Shown: positions 11,550 to 25,180 of the stretch, in pieces
Layout of the letters: each line of letters starts with the position of its first letter
Position numbering within the stretch: the stretch's first letter is position 1
From: Taenia hydatigena
Taxonomy: Eukaryota > Platyhelminthes > Cestoda > Cyclophyllidea > Taeniidae
NCBI GenBank assembly: GCA_036345935.2
Contig: JADWOT020000004.1
Coordinates: forward strand, 14,275,467 to 14,339,466
Length of the DNA: 64,000 bases
Reading direction: 5' to 3'
Program-made: the position numbers and the translations under genes
Notes under the pieces: model-generated
The model's database searches: none
The model's input: only the letters and a program-made list of their open reading frames with translations
Told to the model about the DNA's origin: nothing

Positions 11550-11900
11550 ATAACCTTGAAGAAACCAAGAGATTGACTGCAATGCACAAGTGGTGAGTAA
11601 ACCTGCGCTAACTGATATTCGATTGTCCTTTAACTCTGCTTAAATGCAACACTTGGATTTACAAGTGAAAACAATCCTTACTACTTAATGGCAAGCCTCG
11701 ACCTGATGGAAGGAGGGCATATGCTGTGGTCAAGATGATCCGTGACGACCTTAACAGAAGAATTGGAAATGGGCTTTGATTACTGCTCCTGAGGTGACCC
11801 TACCCGTGGTTGTGACTCATATGAGAATGCCTGTTGCAGAGATACTTGCGATACTTGCATGAAGGTGTTTATTTGGTGGACCCATGCTTAAATTGTATAG
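11545..11900. repeat. Inverted repeat E, right arm
   Basis: Reverse-complement partner of 10,385-10,900. The plus strand has an open stretch (LDNLEETKRLTAMHK) followed by GTGAGT, which would make a good splice donor near 11,594. After a gap the Cys-rich stretch follows. The arm lacks about 160 bp present in the left arm. Confidence 0.8.
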
Positions 11901-11909
11901 GCTAACGCT

Positions 11910-14250
11910 TAAAATTGTCCTTATAAGAAACCACCTTTCTTAGCCACGGTTTAACCAACTTCTTCTCTTATTTACCCACCTTAAAATTTTTTTCAGCGAT
12001 TTCTCCGGTTCTTTGCCAAACCAGAGAAACGAACTTGTTGGCCATCGCAATCAACTTGGTGATGCTTCTCAAAACATCCCAAGTCTACAACTATTCAATT
12101 CGTTTTTGTGCAAAGCCATGGATACGCAGGCTCTCAAAGTGAGAAGAGAGTGTGCTAATTTACAAATCACCCACACATAATGCGCATCGTAAGATGGGAG
12201 AGATGCTGGAATGTGAAGAAATACTTTGTGCATGCCAGGTATGGGATAGGCTAGCATCTCATGCCTGTCTAATGGGCTTCTTTTACCAGCGAAAGGAATT
12301 CAACTCGCACTATCTACTGAATAGATGGGTGATGCTCTTCTGTTGGGGGCATCATAAATGCCACTTATCTTTGAGAATGTAGTTAAAAGATGCGGGTTGC
12401 GTAACCAGTGGGTGGTTGGGTGGGTGGATGTGAATAAGAAGGGGAAGGGAAGGCTGCATGCTGCTTGATTAATCTCGCAACACCATCTCCTCTGCATGGC
12501 GGCTCTAAATGTTGTTGTGTTGTCATTTAAGCAAGTGGTACCGTTAAGCAGACGAAATAGCCAGTGCTAAATTAGACAACTTTGTGGGGTTGAATGATAT
12601 GCTGATGGAATTGGCAGGTGGGACTGAGCTTATGGTAGGAGATCTGTTTGTCGAACGTTCTTCGATGGCATCTGTTGGTGTACCTGCAATCCTTTGTATC
12701 TTTTACCTTTGCCCAAAGTTGTGCTGGTCTGCTCGCCTTTCAGCCGCCTCGTTGGCATTGCATTGAGGCCCTCCTTCAGTTGTCAACATTGATCTTTAAA
12801 CAAAGTGAGGTTATCTGATGCACTTTTTGGCACAAGTGCATGATGGAAATATCGAAACAGAAACAATCCGAAACGCTTTTCCATGTGGTCTGACTTGTCA
12901 GGACGAAAGTGAAGTAAAGGCACCAGCTATCAAAGTAACAATTATTTTTAGGTCCCAAAATTTGCGGTTTTAAGGCTAATATGAAATTTTACCTAAAAAT
13001 TCAATTTCCACATCTGTGTGTGGTTGAGTTTTGGTCAAATTATCCCTAAAGTAAATACGCGGCGTTGCATTGTAGTACGATCTGTAGGCACGTGAATGTG
13101 GGCTACGGGGACTTAGGACAAATTGATTCGTTTGAGTTATTTAAGAATGACTTGAGATTGCTTTGTATTGCTTCATAGTGAGGCGAGGACGGCGGCTACC
13201 TTGACAGCATCACAGTGCCACGTTGATGGGCCGCGATGGCGAGGAAAATGCAGTTAGTGAAAAGCAAACTTCGGAAATGTGGAGAGCATAATAAGTTTTA
13301 AAATGGGAGCACTAAAGCGCAACAATGAATTTTCCCATAGTAGAACGAAAGTGGAAAGCAGTTGGGTAATTATAGTGTGGGTAGTAAATGTGAGGTGTTG
13401 TAGTTGTTGCTGTTGTAAAAAAGGCGGAAGACAAAGACAAATTGGCATATAAAAGGAATGAAACAGTTTTTGTTTGGGTGATAAGATCAGCTGCGAAAAA
13501 ATGTGATTGATAAAGAACAATTGACATAGAACAATCACAATCGCAGTCATGGGTGATTTAATAAGCTTAAATGGTGGAACAGGGAAGAAAAAATGAGACG
13601 TAGGGGTTAGGCCACATGGTCATAGAGTTCGAAGACATTATCGTCTTTCCACATTTCTGATTAGACTGCAATTGTAATATTTTGCAGCTGAATTGACTCT
13701 CAGTTTCCGTTACGGCCACCTAAGGTGTCCATGCTGACTGTGCAAGGTAGGCTAGCCCCTGAAACATGTCTGCGGCCCCATTTCCTTCCTTTTCTCAAAT
13801 GTACGCTTTCGGCTTAGATGTGTTCATTGAATTTTCTTTAACCTGTTTGGATGCAACTCACCTATCTTTTGGCCGATTAAAGGGCTAAATATTACTTAGA
13901 AAAATCGTCTTAGTGCAGATGAGAGAAACGATGCAAAATAATCTGGACCTCGGAATGCCAAAAGCATTGTTTTTGCCGTATTACTCCGCATAAGCTCTTT
14001 ATTTAGGAGTAAGTTTTCACGCTAGGACAAATTCCATAACCATAAAAGCAGCAAGTCAATACTGAAACCAAAGCGGCTGTGTTAGTTGGATAGTTGGAAG
14101 CATTCTCGCGCAAAGACTTAATTTATTTGCCCCCAGTATAGGCTTTTGCTCCCTGCTATTCAGTTTCTAGTGAACTGGATCAGAGTAACTTTGTTCCCAA
14201 GACAGCATTGTGGCATTTAGTATTAATGTGCTACATGGAGTTGGGTCAAC
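11910..14250. other. No gene recognised
   Basis: Open frames are short or compositionally biased; the minus frames at 13,250-13,550 are Phe/Leu/Thr-rich products of an A/G-rich plus strand. No domain seen. Confidence 0.45.
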
Positions 14251-14264
14251 GCAGACCAGTTCAG

Positions 14265-14633
14265 TCATTTTGTAGAATGCAGTGGCATGGCATCAAGCAG
14301 AAGTAAGTGGTCAATGACAAAAATGAGCAATTTTTGTACAAGCAAAGCATCAACCTTTTCTAGAGACATGCCGGTGGGAGCATTTATGATTTGCTGGAAG
14401 ATGACGCAGCCTGGCTGCCAAATAACACCCTCGCTCCCATCGGTTTTACTGAGTACTTCGTTCTCACTCACATTTCCGGCTACTCCTTCGACATTGCGAC
14501 GGCCTGGCACATCGGATGGATCTGTCTTTAGGCTCGGCGCAGCCGAGACAATCACCGCAGTGACAGTCAAGTTGAAATGCAAGGTGAATGTGAGGAGAAA
14601 AAACAGATAGGCCAGAGTCGGCAATGATCTCAC
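14265..14633 (-). CDS. Unrecognised ORF with hydrophobic N-terminus
   Basis: A 122-codon frame starts with a strongly hydrophobic run (LPTLAYLFFLLTFTLHFNLT) that resembles a signal peptide or membrane segment, followed by a Ser/Asp-rich linker and a second hydrophobic patch (LLVQKLLIFVIDHLLLL). The nominal start is GTG, so if real this is more likely an internal exon; a CGCAG acceptor lies just upstream. No family recognised. A 107-codon frame on the opposite strand overlaps it, so coding status is uncertain. Confidence 0.3.
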   Translation of the reverse strand: MRSLPTLAYLFFLLTFTLHFNLTVTAVIVSAAPSLKTDPSDVPGRRNVEGVAGNVSENEVLSKTDGSEGVIWQPGCVIFQQIINAPTGMSLEKVDALLVQKLLIFVIDHLLLLDAMPLHSTK

Positions 14634-14639
14634 GCTCTG

Positions 14640-15980
14640 CGAATGCAGGGCTGATGCCGATCATGTAAGGAATGCTTTGCGTAGCCCCTACGGGGACCTT
14701 TATGGGTATCTCGACAGGTTTTTGCTATCGTCCAAGCTTGATGTTTACGTGGTCGGATAAAGACTCCGTTTATCCTACTTTCGCTTAGGTAATCATGCAA
14801 ATGAACCGCATTATAATGTCATGTATATTGAGGAATCCGAGTGTAAAATACCCGATGTCTTTTGCTATTCCAAGCCAACATTGCATGTCAAATCGAGTCC
14901 CAAAAGTAGAGCGCAATTTGCCATTTGCATATCCTGCTGCTGTTATAAAATTGTCACAAATAATCGACATAAATTTAACGCGGAGGAAAAAAAGGCACTT
15001 CCAGCATGCTCGTGACCCTCCTCAGCTTCAAAGTAGGCGGGTACCTAGACATGCGCCCAGTGCTTGCAAAAATATACGCAAGGTCGAAGCCCAATGAAAG
15101 CTCAATTTTTAATGCCTCATCCATGTTCTATGCGAAAAATAAGTGGGAAGACATTACTAAACGGTTAGTACTCAAAGATCCTAACGGCTACAGCGCAACG
15201 AGGAACTTATTCTTATTGTCATCAACCAATAATCTGGTAATTCTCCACGCAGCTTAAGAATAAATGTAAGGAATGATGGAATAGGGAACTTTAATTGAAG
15301 CATTAACATTAACGAAGGCATGGATTGTGTACAATGCTCCAAGAGGGGCAAGACATTTGGACATTCACGACACCATTTGGGCTTTTGCGAATGCGCATTA
15401 TAAAGCCAACCCCTGATAGATCCATTATTTCAATTCGTCCACTCATACCACCCAATACTTGTCAGTAGTAAGTAGACCCTGAAAAAGGTGATGTGGCTGA
15501 AGCGATGCGGTGTGAAGCTGTCTAATGCGGTTGCACTTGCAACACTAATTTTCTCATCAATTTGCCGGAAGTATTGATTCCGATCCAGCCACTGAGACCC
15601 TTAACGCACTTCTTACGCATCAGTGCATAGATACCCTTATTTGTTTGGGAACTTGATAAGTTTCCATACACAACCCATGAACATGAAGCATTTAGCTTTC
15701 GACTTATTGAGGGTTGCCTCGCGTCCCAGTTCCTGAGAGTCCTTTCAACCCTCGCGGAAACGTTATGTCGGCAAACACACAATCGTAGTCCTAAGTTGTG
15801 GAGATTAACGCTCATCGCAGGCCACGAATTCATCACCCTCTGTGCGCGATAAAATAAGTCGTTCTCCTTCCCTTTTAAATCTGGTTGGATTAGATCCAGT
15901 TAAAATAGTCATAGTTGTTTGATTAGCACAGAATTAGCTCACGTTTGCATTGCTGGGGTCGCAATTTTGAAGGGCGGGGC
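14640..15980. other. No recognised gene; one protein-like frame
   Basis: The plus frame 15,006-15,257 (LDMRPVLAKIYARSKPNESS near its start) has balanced composition and may be an exon relic, preceded by an overlapping frame at 14,821-15,015. No domain was identified in either. Confidence 0.3.
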
Positions 15981-15989
15981 AAGAATTCT

Positions 15990-18380
15990 GAGTCAAACTT
16001 GTGAGGTGACAGTGAGTGGTGTATCACTATGTCCTCCTCTCACTAATGCCAGTGGCGTTTGTTTCATGGAGACAACTAGGAACTGGACGAGAGGATGAAA
16101 ATAGACAGACGTCCAGTACTGACTACTTCTGTCGCGTTGAGGGAAAAGAGCGCGCGGTAGTTAGTCGTTGATATGGCGCTGCATTACTGTGGATTCGTTT
16201 TGTGCAGCAGAATAACTGTGACCTGGATTGATTATACTCATCACTTACATGAATTTCGACAGCTCTACTTCTGATGATAAAATTGTTTCTTTTCTGAGAT
16301 TGCGTTTCCTCTGAAGTCAAATATAATACAAAGGCGAATGGACTGGTGGCAGCAGTTGCATTCGTATCTTTGATACGTGGCCGGTTCCATATTATTGCAA
16401 GGCGAGTTACTGGTGTAAACATGGTGGTGACGAAATTGTTAAGAAAACATTTATTTTAAACGCACTTGCTGTTGCCAGTGCAACTGAACGAATAGAAAGT
16501 GATGTCTTTGGTGGACCCCATTGGTGCGCATGGAAGTGGCGCAAAAAGGATCGAAACAAGGCGGTTGACGGTATTTTAAAACACGCCCAACTTCTTTTAT
16601 TCCTGGTGCTCACTGCTATTCGTCCTTTCTTTGTAAGCCTGAATGGTTTATTTATGAAGCGTAGATCTGAATTACTCTTTTAGTAAAGCTATTACCGTTT
16701 GCTTAACTCTTTGATATCCTTTTATTTTTATCAGAGGAGGAATGTCAATATACAAAAACTGTCAGCATGCCAGCCACTTCTTTTGCGCATGCTGGGCAAA
16801 TTTGTTCTGCTTTTACATATGTTCGTTAACTGACTGATCAACGACCGACAAATCCTATTACCTGTAGTGGTGGACAAACGATCGGACCAGCGATCTGCCT
16901 ACTGCATTGGTCTCTCTTCGGTGCACTTTTATCCCCTCAGGTCAATTCTCAGCTGATAGATACACCTATTCCCTCGCTTCTTTGAACACGCTCCGCTGAT
17001 TCAACCGCTGGGGATTCTTATTTCCATAATCCAGAGAGTAAATAGTTTAATCCATTTCTTTGGCCATAGGCAGGAACGCTGACATCTATCGTCCTGTAGA
17101 CCATTTTATACCAAGTGTGAATTTAAACCAAGCCTTCATACCGCCTATTCTTTGTTTCAATTGGGAGTGGTAAAGGTTTCTAGGATCCTTCAAGCCAAAT
17201 CAAAACCTTTAATAATGCACGTACGAGGCAGTGGACATCTCGCTTTGAGTAGACTGGAAGGTGTGTCTCGACTGTAACAGGCGACCCACTTGGCATGGGC
17301 TAGTTTGAACACCGCTAACCCAAACAGCGGGCAATATATGCAGGTCATTTATAGCACAACAAATTTCGCTATAGATCTCCTCAGACAAGGTGATTTCGTA
17401 AAATTTTATTGTTGTCTCTAACAATAAAACCCTTCGCAAATGCTATTAAATGAACTTCTAATAAGTTGGGACACAACCCATTCACAATCGAACATAGATA
17501 GATATATAGTAGAACAGAGCACAATTGCTTTGTATCTTCTGAGGCAGAAGGGACTAGTCGTAATCAACTGTGATAAAGTCTAGTTAAGGTAAGTCTTTGG
17601 TCCATCACATAATCTCTTCAACTCACATATTTCTTGACTAAGCATGGACTTTATTAGTCTAAAAGACTTATGCTAAACTTCTGAGTTGGAGTCATTGGTG
17701 TCTCTTGCACCACGCCCGCTAACTCATTCCATACCGGCAGCTACCTTCGTGCAATTAAGACATAGCATGCTCGGTTGAATGCATTTCATGCTTGAAGAAA
17801 CTGCACTATCAAATCGTTGATGTGCGTGGAAACACAATTTCTGTTGATACTTTCGAGAAATTAATTGGCATCAATTTTCGGTTGCCTGTCTGTTAACTAA
17901 TCTACACACTGCTGGATGAGCCTACCATGTATGGCGGCATGAATCAAACTGTAGCAACAAATGCACAGGATGACAATGGTACTTGTGATATGCATGACAT
18001 TATCAAAGACTGTACAGATACCATCGATCCTCCCATTCCGAAAAATCCCGGCTGTATTGACGGATAATAATAATATCCTTCTTATCAAGTTTAGTGTAAG
18101 ACTCCCTCAGAAACCGACACCTTACAACAAAAATACTAGCGTTGTAATTACTGGAGATCTGCATGGACGATGCCCACATAAACCATAATTTTTGACGAAA
18201 ACGGCAGACTGATTGTAAAACTACAACCCGGGTAGTTGTTGTTGTCAGATTGTGTAGGTAGCTACGGTCAGTAAAGGCGGCAACATATCGACGCCTTTGT
18301 TGTGGCAAATCGTAACCGACGTCCATTTGACCCACTTGCTCGTCTAATCCCTGAAGAACTATTTGCACTTATAGGCCTGG
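15990..18380 (-). repeat. Composite repeat CB, copy 1 (decayed gene family)
   Basis: The minus strand carries the C part (18,368-17,700) then the B part (17,440-15,990). Peptides shared with other copies include TDRSYLHNL, TVFDNVMHI with VILCICCYSLIHAAIHG, GRLLQSRHTFQSTQ with STASYV, and RNNFIIRSRAVEIHV. All are split among frames. The CB unit occurs again at 33.8-35.9 kb (plus) and 35.9-38.1 kb (minus), and B alone at 30.7-31.8 kb. The conserved pieces suggest an ancestral gene of about 2.3 kb with a hydrophobic segment. Function unrecognised; no transposase or RT motifs were seen. Confidence 0.65.
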
Positions 18381-18389
18381 GCTGCTGGG

Positions 18390-20470
18390 TGCTTAGGAAA
18401 CTCACTACCTTCGTGCTATGCAGAGCGTTCTCCTAGATTGAGGCTTGACTATTTTTGATATACCTGCCTTACCACTCTGCTCAACAAATTCACTTCTTTC
18501 ATCGCTGATTTACTCCTTATTTGTACTCAGTATTTTTTGGGTTTCCATCCTTTAGTTCTTCCTCTGCAGTATTACACCTACGAGCCTATATCAAAACTAT
18601 TTACATGCATTGAGAACATGGTTTTATGAGCTCTTTGAATGACATTACGGAGATGTTCAATGAACTGCCATGAATGAGACCGATTGGATGACACTGTAGC
18701 GGTAGGATTAATGCAGCAAAGCATTACTTAGTCATCTATGGGCAGCACTGATATTTTTAAGTGAGTTGATATTCACTTGAATACCAAAATCGGTCGCACA
18801 TTATGATTGCACGTGAAAAAATTCATTGTCTGTTGACTGCGTAGTTAAATTGGTCCGTATTTACTTCATTCACGACATGGGAGCATTAATGGGAATGGCA
18901 ATGGCTGTGTGATATGGGAATTTACACGAATCGTGGTGTTCATCTACACAAATTAAGCAGTTCTTGTTAGTGGGCAGACTATCTGAAGGAGTTGTTAGCA
19001 TACGGAAGGGAAGTGACATAGCTTTGCCTAAAGATTCTTGCCAAGGACGTAGGGACAAGTGGCTCATCTAATCAGAATAATGGCTAACATTAATGATGGC
19101 ACATCTCTAAAAAAACCTTTACTCGTGCGAATGAGAGGACAAGTGGTTAAGTGGATACAAGACGATGACCGCACTCCACAAAATTACGATCCAACAGAGG
19201 AGGAAGTGAGAACAAGAAGTAAGAGGGCAAGAAGCAACAAGTCAAAACTCTCGATCTAAAGAAAAGTTTCCCTTTTAGCTTTATTGACTGCACTGTAAAA
19301 CTCTTGCAAGTAGGAATGCAGCTGGAGAGTAAAATTTTGGGTGCTACAGAAGACTAATTTTATTCGCGTTCAAAAAAATTACTCGCAAAGTAAACGCTAG
19401 TTCTTGAACTGACGTCAAATGCCCTCACTTTGCATTGACAGGGTTCCTGCGCCGTGCGTACCTTCACGAGACGTGATGATGCAACTGCAACGATGACCAT
19501 GCATGCAGAAGTGTAGAACCGCATTGAGTGACTCCTTTGAAGAGTGTACTTAAAAATGAGCAGATTCAAGCATGTAAGTAGTACCTTCTGCGAAGGCTTT
19601 CAAGTGTGTGCACTCACAGAGAATCTCATCCGGGTTGGGTGACGGCACGACCTTCGATGCGTGAAGGGTAGAACAAGTCTCACCACCTTCCATCGCCTGG
19701 ACTGAGTTGGCAGTCATCTCAAAGCGCCCCCACAATCTCCTACAACACCTGACTGAGATGTTACCTCCACCCTATTACGATGTGCGGCTATAAGAGTTGA
19801 TTGTGGACCTTGACTACCACCTCTTGTTCTCACGTGCGCCACTTTCCAAATCAGTACAAGCGCCGTTAATCGTGAAGACAGGTGATTGTGATACTGCGTA
19901 CATGTGTGAGATGTAAGTCAATGCAGAAGTGTTCACCAATAGAGAGGTAACATCCTCACCTGAAATGCTCGTACGGATAGGGGGCTGCGAGTACTGCCCC
20001 TACTATGATGGGATGCTTTGTGATTCAGCATCCACCAAATTTACTTCTGTGGTTAAGATTCCAAACACGATTGCACATCTCTATGTGCGTGTCACAGCAT
20101 CTCAATCGCGATCATACATCCATACGCATCTTTAGCAGTCATTTCTGCAAAAGTTCGACCAAATTATCGAGCATTTGAATTCTGCATACCTGGTCAGCAC
20201 ATGACTTATGGCGTGACGAAGTAAAGCGAGAGGCTAATTGCATCGTAGTGATGACTTGCAAAATTAGCCACAAATATTGGCCACCAGTGAAAGCTGCTAC
20301 AGTGCAAGCATTGGGTGAGACTTGCGCTTCTTGCTCTTACGGAAGATTTAGTCGGTGCACAGTTTTAGTGAGCTGACTTGTGAGCACAAATTTTGCCCTA
20401 GATTATTAGTGTTCCCTAGGTGCTAGTATAACCTTGGGGTTGGGTTACTCTCCGAGGTGGATTACTCTCG
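18390..20470. other. No recognised gene; one charged ORF
   Basis: The plus frame 19,059-19,259 ends in a charged tail (DDDRTPQNYDPTEEEVRTRS then KRARSNKSKLSI) that looks protein-like and could be a last exon. Otherwise nothing was recognised. Confidence 0.3.
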
Positions 20471-20480
20471 TCGCAATGAG

Positions 20481-20640
20481 TCAGTTAATTTGCTGAATAC
20501 TGACATTGTAGAAGAGACTCATTTCCTCTGCTCGCAATTTCAAGCGCTTCACCCGCGCATCCACCTCTGCTTTAAGCTTACCTGTGCAGGGAGTAGATCT
20601 ATTGCTTTTTCTCAGCGTTAGACACGTTTTCTAGCCAACG
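20481..20640 (-). CDS. Possible terminal exon with amphipathic helix
   Basis: A short minus frame reads GKLKAEVDARVKRLKLRAEE then MSLFYNVSIQQIN and a TGA at 20,481-20,483. It is charged, helical and non-repetitive, as in a coding exon, and a CACAG acceptor-like sequence stands just before GKLK. No family is firmly recognised. Isolated, so possibly an exon relic. Confidence 0.25.
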
Positions 20641-20644
20641 TGAC

Positions 20645-23530
20645 TAGAAGAAGGTGGCAACTCACTGTAAGCTGAGGTCGAAGGCGGAAGCATAGCCTAG
20701 CTGAGGGAGCCATAACTGTCCAGGACTTGCAGGTTCAGCGGAGTGGTGAATCTAAAGGTCAAGAAGCCATGGCTCCTTGTAGCATCAGCTTTAAAGTGGA
20801 GCGTGCTAGTGGTGCCATCGAAGTGACGCACCTTGCAAACACCAAGTATTGTGAGCAGGTTGTGGTTTCGATGGAATGCAATTGAAAAACAAAATTAGTT
20901 TTCTGTTAACAAATCCCATACCTGGGCGTGATTAGTAGCTGATGAACCAGGGTTCCATTTACACTTCCTGCTTTGCGGCTCTGCTTGCAGATGTGTTCTA
21001 TGCAGAAGAGAGTGACCATTTGAGCGGTATGGAGGTTGACCTTTGTGAGCGTGAAATGGAATGGAAGCTGTCGGACAACTCAGCGTAGAATACTAGCGAT
21101 ACAAAGCTGGATCGCGAATTGTACTGACATTGGTAGAAGAAAGGGTAGACATTGTCCGCAAAACGACTTGTCTAATAAAGTTAACGATGACACATTAAGC
21201 AAATTATGCCAATGCTATTCGTAGAGCTGGATACTTTGTAGCGCCCACACGCATTACAACATCCTCGTGGTTCTGCAGGCCTGTGATATTTAAAATGGCA
21301 ATGTTTTTCCATCGCAGGCTTCGCAATCGTTGGAGAGATTTCATGTCATTACACGACAGAAGCCAACAAAACAACCTATGCCGAATTTGGCATGGAACAT
21401 GGCGCTCTTTGGAACAAGCACTTCATGGGGCTGCCTGCTGATACGCTATCTATCCTTGCCAACACCTCAGTCAGTGATTTTGCCTGAAAAGCATTAGAAG
21501 TATACACTACTTTCAGGCATAGAAGCTCTTAAATTAGAAAGATGAGAGAATGAAGTAATGAAGAAGCGAACGAATCTGACTTAATTAATAATATGGGATA
21601 AAAGTCTTCGAATGGAAATGAATGAACGAATGCAGGTGCTAAGCATAGTCCTAAACCTCACTTTGATAAATCATTTGCAAAATGCGAAAATGTTTCAAAA
21701 TCAATGCGCTGATGGGGTTCGCGGCTGAGAATAGAAGTGGAATGACCCAACTGCCACAGGTTTAGCAGTAGCTGAAATCGTAGCGGCAGTGCATGTCCTC
21801 TAAGACTCGTGTTGTTGTGTTAGCGTTCCTCTAAGGCATACACAAAGTCGAAAGTTAGATTAAGCTATAAATGAAGCACATGAGTACATGGAATACACAT
21901 AGAAAACTCTACTTGCCGGCAAAGAGAATGAACCAGTCTTGTGGCTGAGAAATTGGCATAACTCCACGTTAGAGTGCACAAACTCTGGCTCCCACACAAA
22001 GGCTAAGCCGATCACGCATGACACAAGTATTACTGCATGCCTCTCCACTGACCAAGTAAAGTGTTGCCATTGGAAATAGCTTTCCGAAAATATTGATCAA
22101 CACTGTGTCATGATGCAGGCAGATTGGCTAAAGAAATTTAGGTTCGAGGCAGGTGGAAAACTTACATCAACCGTTGTGATTGTAGTCAAAGTACGGTTTG
22201 GAAGATGTCAGCTGTTAAGGTGCTTTATTCAAAGTTGTTGCGCCTGTGCAGTGAAATAACCTCTCCATAATCCTTTGCTTCCATAAACGAGTTCTTTTCC
22301 CTTCTCTTCTGCTTTCGCATCAACCGCACTCCTCTTTTCCTCCATCTCCATTACAAAACGGATATGCCTTGCAAGCGTATCAGTTGCAATGAATGTGCCT
22401 GTTATTCCAGATTCGTTGATAAAACAGTGCAAACGACATGTTTTGTAGGCATGAAGCAAGGTATGTACAATGCTGGAACACTGATGCTGACGACATGCAT
22501 CGAAACGCAAATACCGACAAATTCGGCGGCACGTGTTAAATTAAAGATAGCTTTTCAGAGGCTCGAGTAAACAGACTCATATTTGCCATTGTAATATACT
22601 CAATTCTACTAAAAACTATATTTTATAAATGTTAGGCTGTTAGCTTTATAACATTATGTCTAAATGACTGCTCGCAAAAGTTCCTGCTGCAAAAAGTAGC
22701 AAACTTCAGAATTTGACTGACAACTACCTTTCCACAAATCCCAATGTCATGTCACTTTATTGTAAGCATGCTGAGGTACTAGCACCTTGGTGCACTGAGG
22801 AGCTATTAGCATAACCAGATGTGAAATATGGTGCCAAATGAACTCCTCGACTCTTTTTTGCCCACTCATCATCCCTTACGTTTGGAAAAATGTTTGGCAG
22901 GAAATTGAGGGTTAGCTTCTTTTTAAAGCCCTTGCCACCTTTAAAAACCAAATGGCATTGTGCATAATTACTTAACGGAAATTCTTATGATTTTTTCCCG
23001 GGTCTAACTTGCTACTCCGGTAGGAGACAATAGCACCGAGACAAATGAGTGTCGGTTTTTACGAAGAAAATTTATAGGGTCAAATTTGTCACACCACATT
23101 CCATATTTGAGATGTACCATGTTTGGATCTCAAACAGTGAATTCAATGTGCCCGAAATAATAGGCTGAACATTTTGAGACGCCTAATTTGCCTCCGTACT
23201 GACGCATTTTGTCCCAAAATAGCACTTGGCGCAATATAAAACGAATCAAATCCACAGCACTTAGCTAAATGAATCAGAAGACATACACTGCCATGGTCAG
23301 AGGAAAATCCCCTTGAGTTTTATCTCTATCGTCTGCCTAGTGCAGAGCCGCTACTCAGTGTATCACAATGTTGATGAAGGATGAAGCACACAAAAATCAG
23401 GGGTGTTGCAGTGCTATTGAGGCTAAACAGTCTCTGTTCCAAGGCCTAGACCGATTCTGCAGCTAGTTTAACTATTTGCACACGAAAAATCAGATGGAAA
23501 ACAAAAGTAGAGGTAAATAGGCAATCAAAA
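20645..23530. other. No gene recognised
   Basis: Short open frames on both strands without recognisable motifs; no clear similarity to the duplicated families of this window was noticed. Confidence 0.45.
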
Positions 23531-23539
23531 ACTATTTGC

Positions 23540-24480
23540 TAATGGTAGCAACCTATGCTACACATTGTGTGCAGCACCACTGCTTTGGTAAGGTCCCTCT
23601 CGGATTCACCTCCAGCATATTCTACTTTAGTCATAATAACTAATTTGTAGCCCACAATGGAGCGAAATATGGAATAGCCTCCTCCAAAGTGACTATAAAC
23701 ATGAAGTGTAATGAGGCGGTGGGCAGCATTTGGAGGATCAGGCAGAATCAAACATTGGAAATTTTGCAGGTCATTAAGACAAAGGCGATGCTTTGCGCCT
23801 ACCCAGCAGAAAGTGGTTTTCTCTTCTAGGAAGGCCACCACTACGGGTGGCACTTCATTTATTTAACAGCATAGCGACTAGGAGTGTAGAAAACGAAACT
23901 GAGTGTGGATTAGGCGGGGGCCATCTACATAATACCAAAGCACCGAATGGAGGTCAATCCCTTGGAATCATAAGGATAGGGACCAGGTACATACGTTCAC
24001 TCTTAAGCCTAGCAAATCAGCATACCACATACTGCCTACTTGTGGTGAACATGGCAGTTGTATTACTGCCTCCATTGCACACTCTCCAACCGCTTTCCTT
24101 ACCTGATGTCCTTCGTCACTACAAAGTCTAATGAATCCATCTTACTGGAGAGAACTCGGCGCAGTAATAATAAGCACACACAAAGAGAGCCGAAGTGGAT
24201 GCTTTGCAAGGCCTTTGACAAGATGGGTCAGTTGTGTTTTTGGAAATACACGCTAAGAGGAATGAATGCATGAGCATTAAAAACTGTAACTTATCTCTGT
24301 GTGCTACCCTAAAGTTGTAGGAACTGGCAGATCGCTATAAACTGTGACCTGGATAACTTGCAGTAGATCCTGTTGTTATTGCGTTCGAGACATTGGACAA
24401 TGCACGCGTCAGGCAACAGTGCATCATGTCGACCTGATGGAATGATCAGGGTCAGATGGACAAATGCGAAGAGGTGATGT
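23540..24480. repeat. Repeat A, copy 1
   Basis: The stretch from about 23,870 to 24,475 aligns in order with 51,580-52,190 (plus) and with the reverse complement of 49,035-49,660. Landmarks: GGCCATCTACATAATACC, GGTCAATCCCTTGGA, GACATTGGACAATGCACGCG, GTCGACCTGATGGAATG. On plus it encodes LGGGHLHNTKAPN..GGQSLGIIRI, preserved in all three copies as a DIKxPN..GQxLRTIR pattern. A minus frame (IPSG..D.LLPDAC.VQ) is also open over the 24.35-24.48-kb part. A minus frame at 23,539-23,853 is open but not recognised. Coding direction unresolved. Confidence 0.65.
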
Positions 24481-24849
24481 GAACTAAGTCATGCGCTGCT
24501 AATTTTCCGATGCGTTCGAAGTAGGGTAAACTTCACAAGCGGTAGAAATGTTGAGGTGCATTTATTCGAGAAAACGATGGGTGATGCCAACCGATAAACT
24601 AAAAAGTAGCAGTGCATACCCCATGTCAATGGAGAGCAGATTTTAAGGAACAAGATAGGAAAGTATTCGCCCAAAGCACATCACAGCGAGTCACACCGGC
24701 TACCTCTAATCGGTAGAGATAGAATTTGAACATGCCCATGGCGGTATCTTTGATGGCGCCGTTGGCGCTACTTGTAGCGTTGCCTCTGATTGAACATTTT
24801 AGTCAATCCACTTTCCCTGCGTGTCATCACATGTCCACCATCAACCCGC

Positions 24850-25180
24850 TTTACTTTATTTGGCATATTTTTTTTGCCTATTGCTTCTATACTTCGTTTG
24901 GTTAGCAGTGGGTGCCTCATGGTGTGAACATAGGAGACATTCGAGACAAAGGCGCTATGAGGTTGACGAAATTCACATAACGGCAAGTGGAATGAGGCGA
25001 TGCATCTAGGAGCGCATCTCCACGTCGCACTTGTAGATATCCAAGCAGACAGGATTTACAGGAAGATAGGAGGATACTACAAAACGTGTGTGGTGGTTAG
25101 AAACATGGAGTTGCCATGGTTAGATAAAGTGCGCTGGTTTACGAAACTGCAACTTTCTTTTGAGGGCGCTACCTCATTAT
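24850..25180 (+). repeat. Repeat D, copy 2
   Basis: Same-strand partner of 9,999-10,310. The hydrophobic start (LLYFVWLAV) with SWCEHRRH lies in one frame and VALVDIQADRIYRKIGGYYK in the next, so this copy is frameshifted relative to copy 1. No function assigned. Confidence 0.5.

Noticed and set aside
14265..14633. Secreted protein with a cleavable signal peptide
   Set aside because: The nominal start is GTG, not ATG, so the hydrophobic run cannot be called an N-terminal signal; retained only as an unrecognised ORF.
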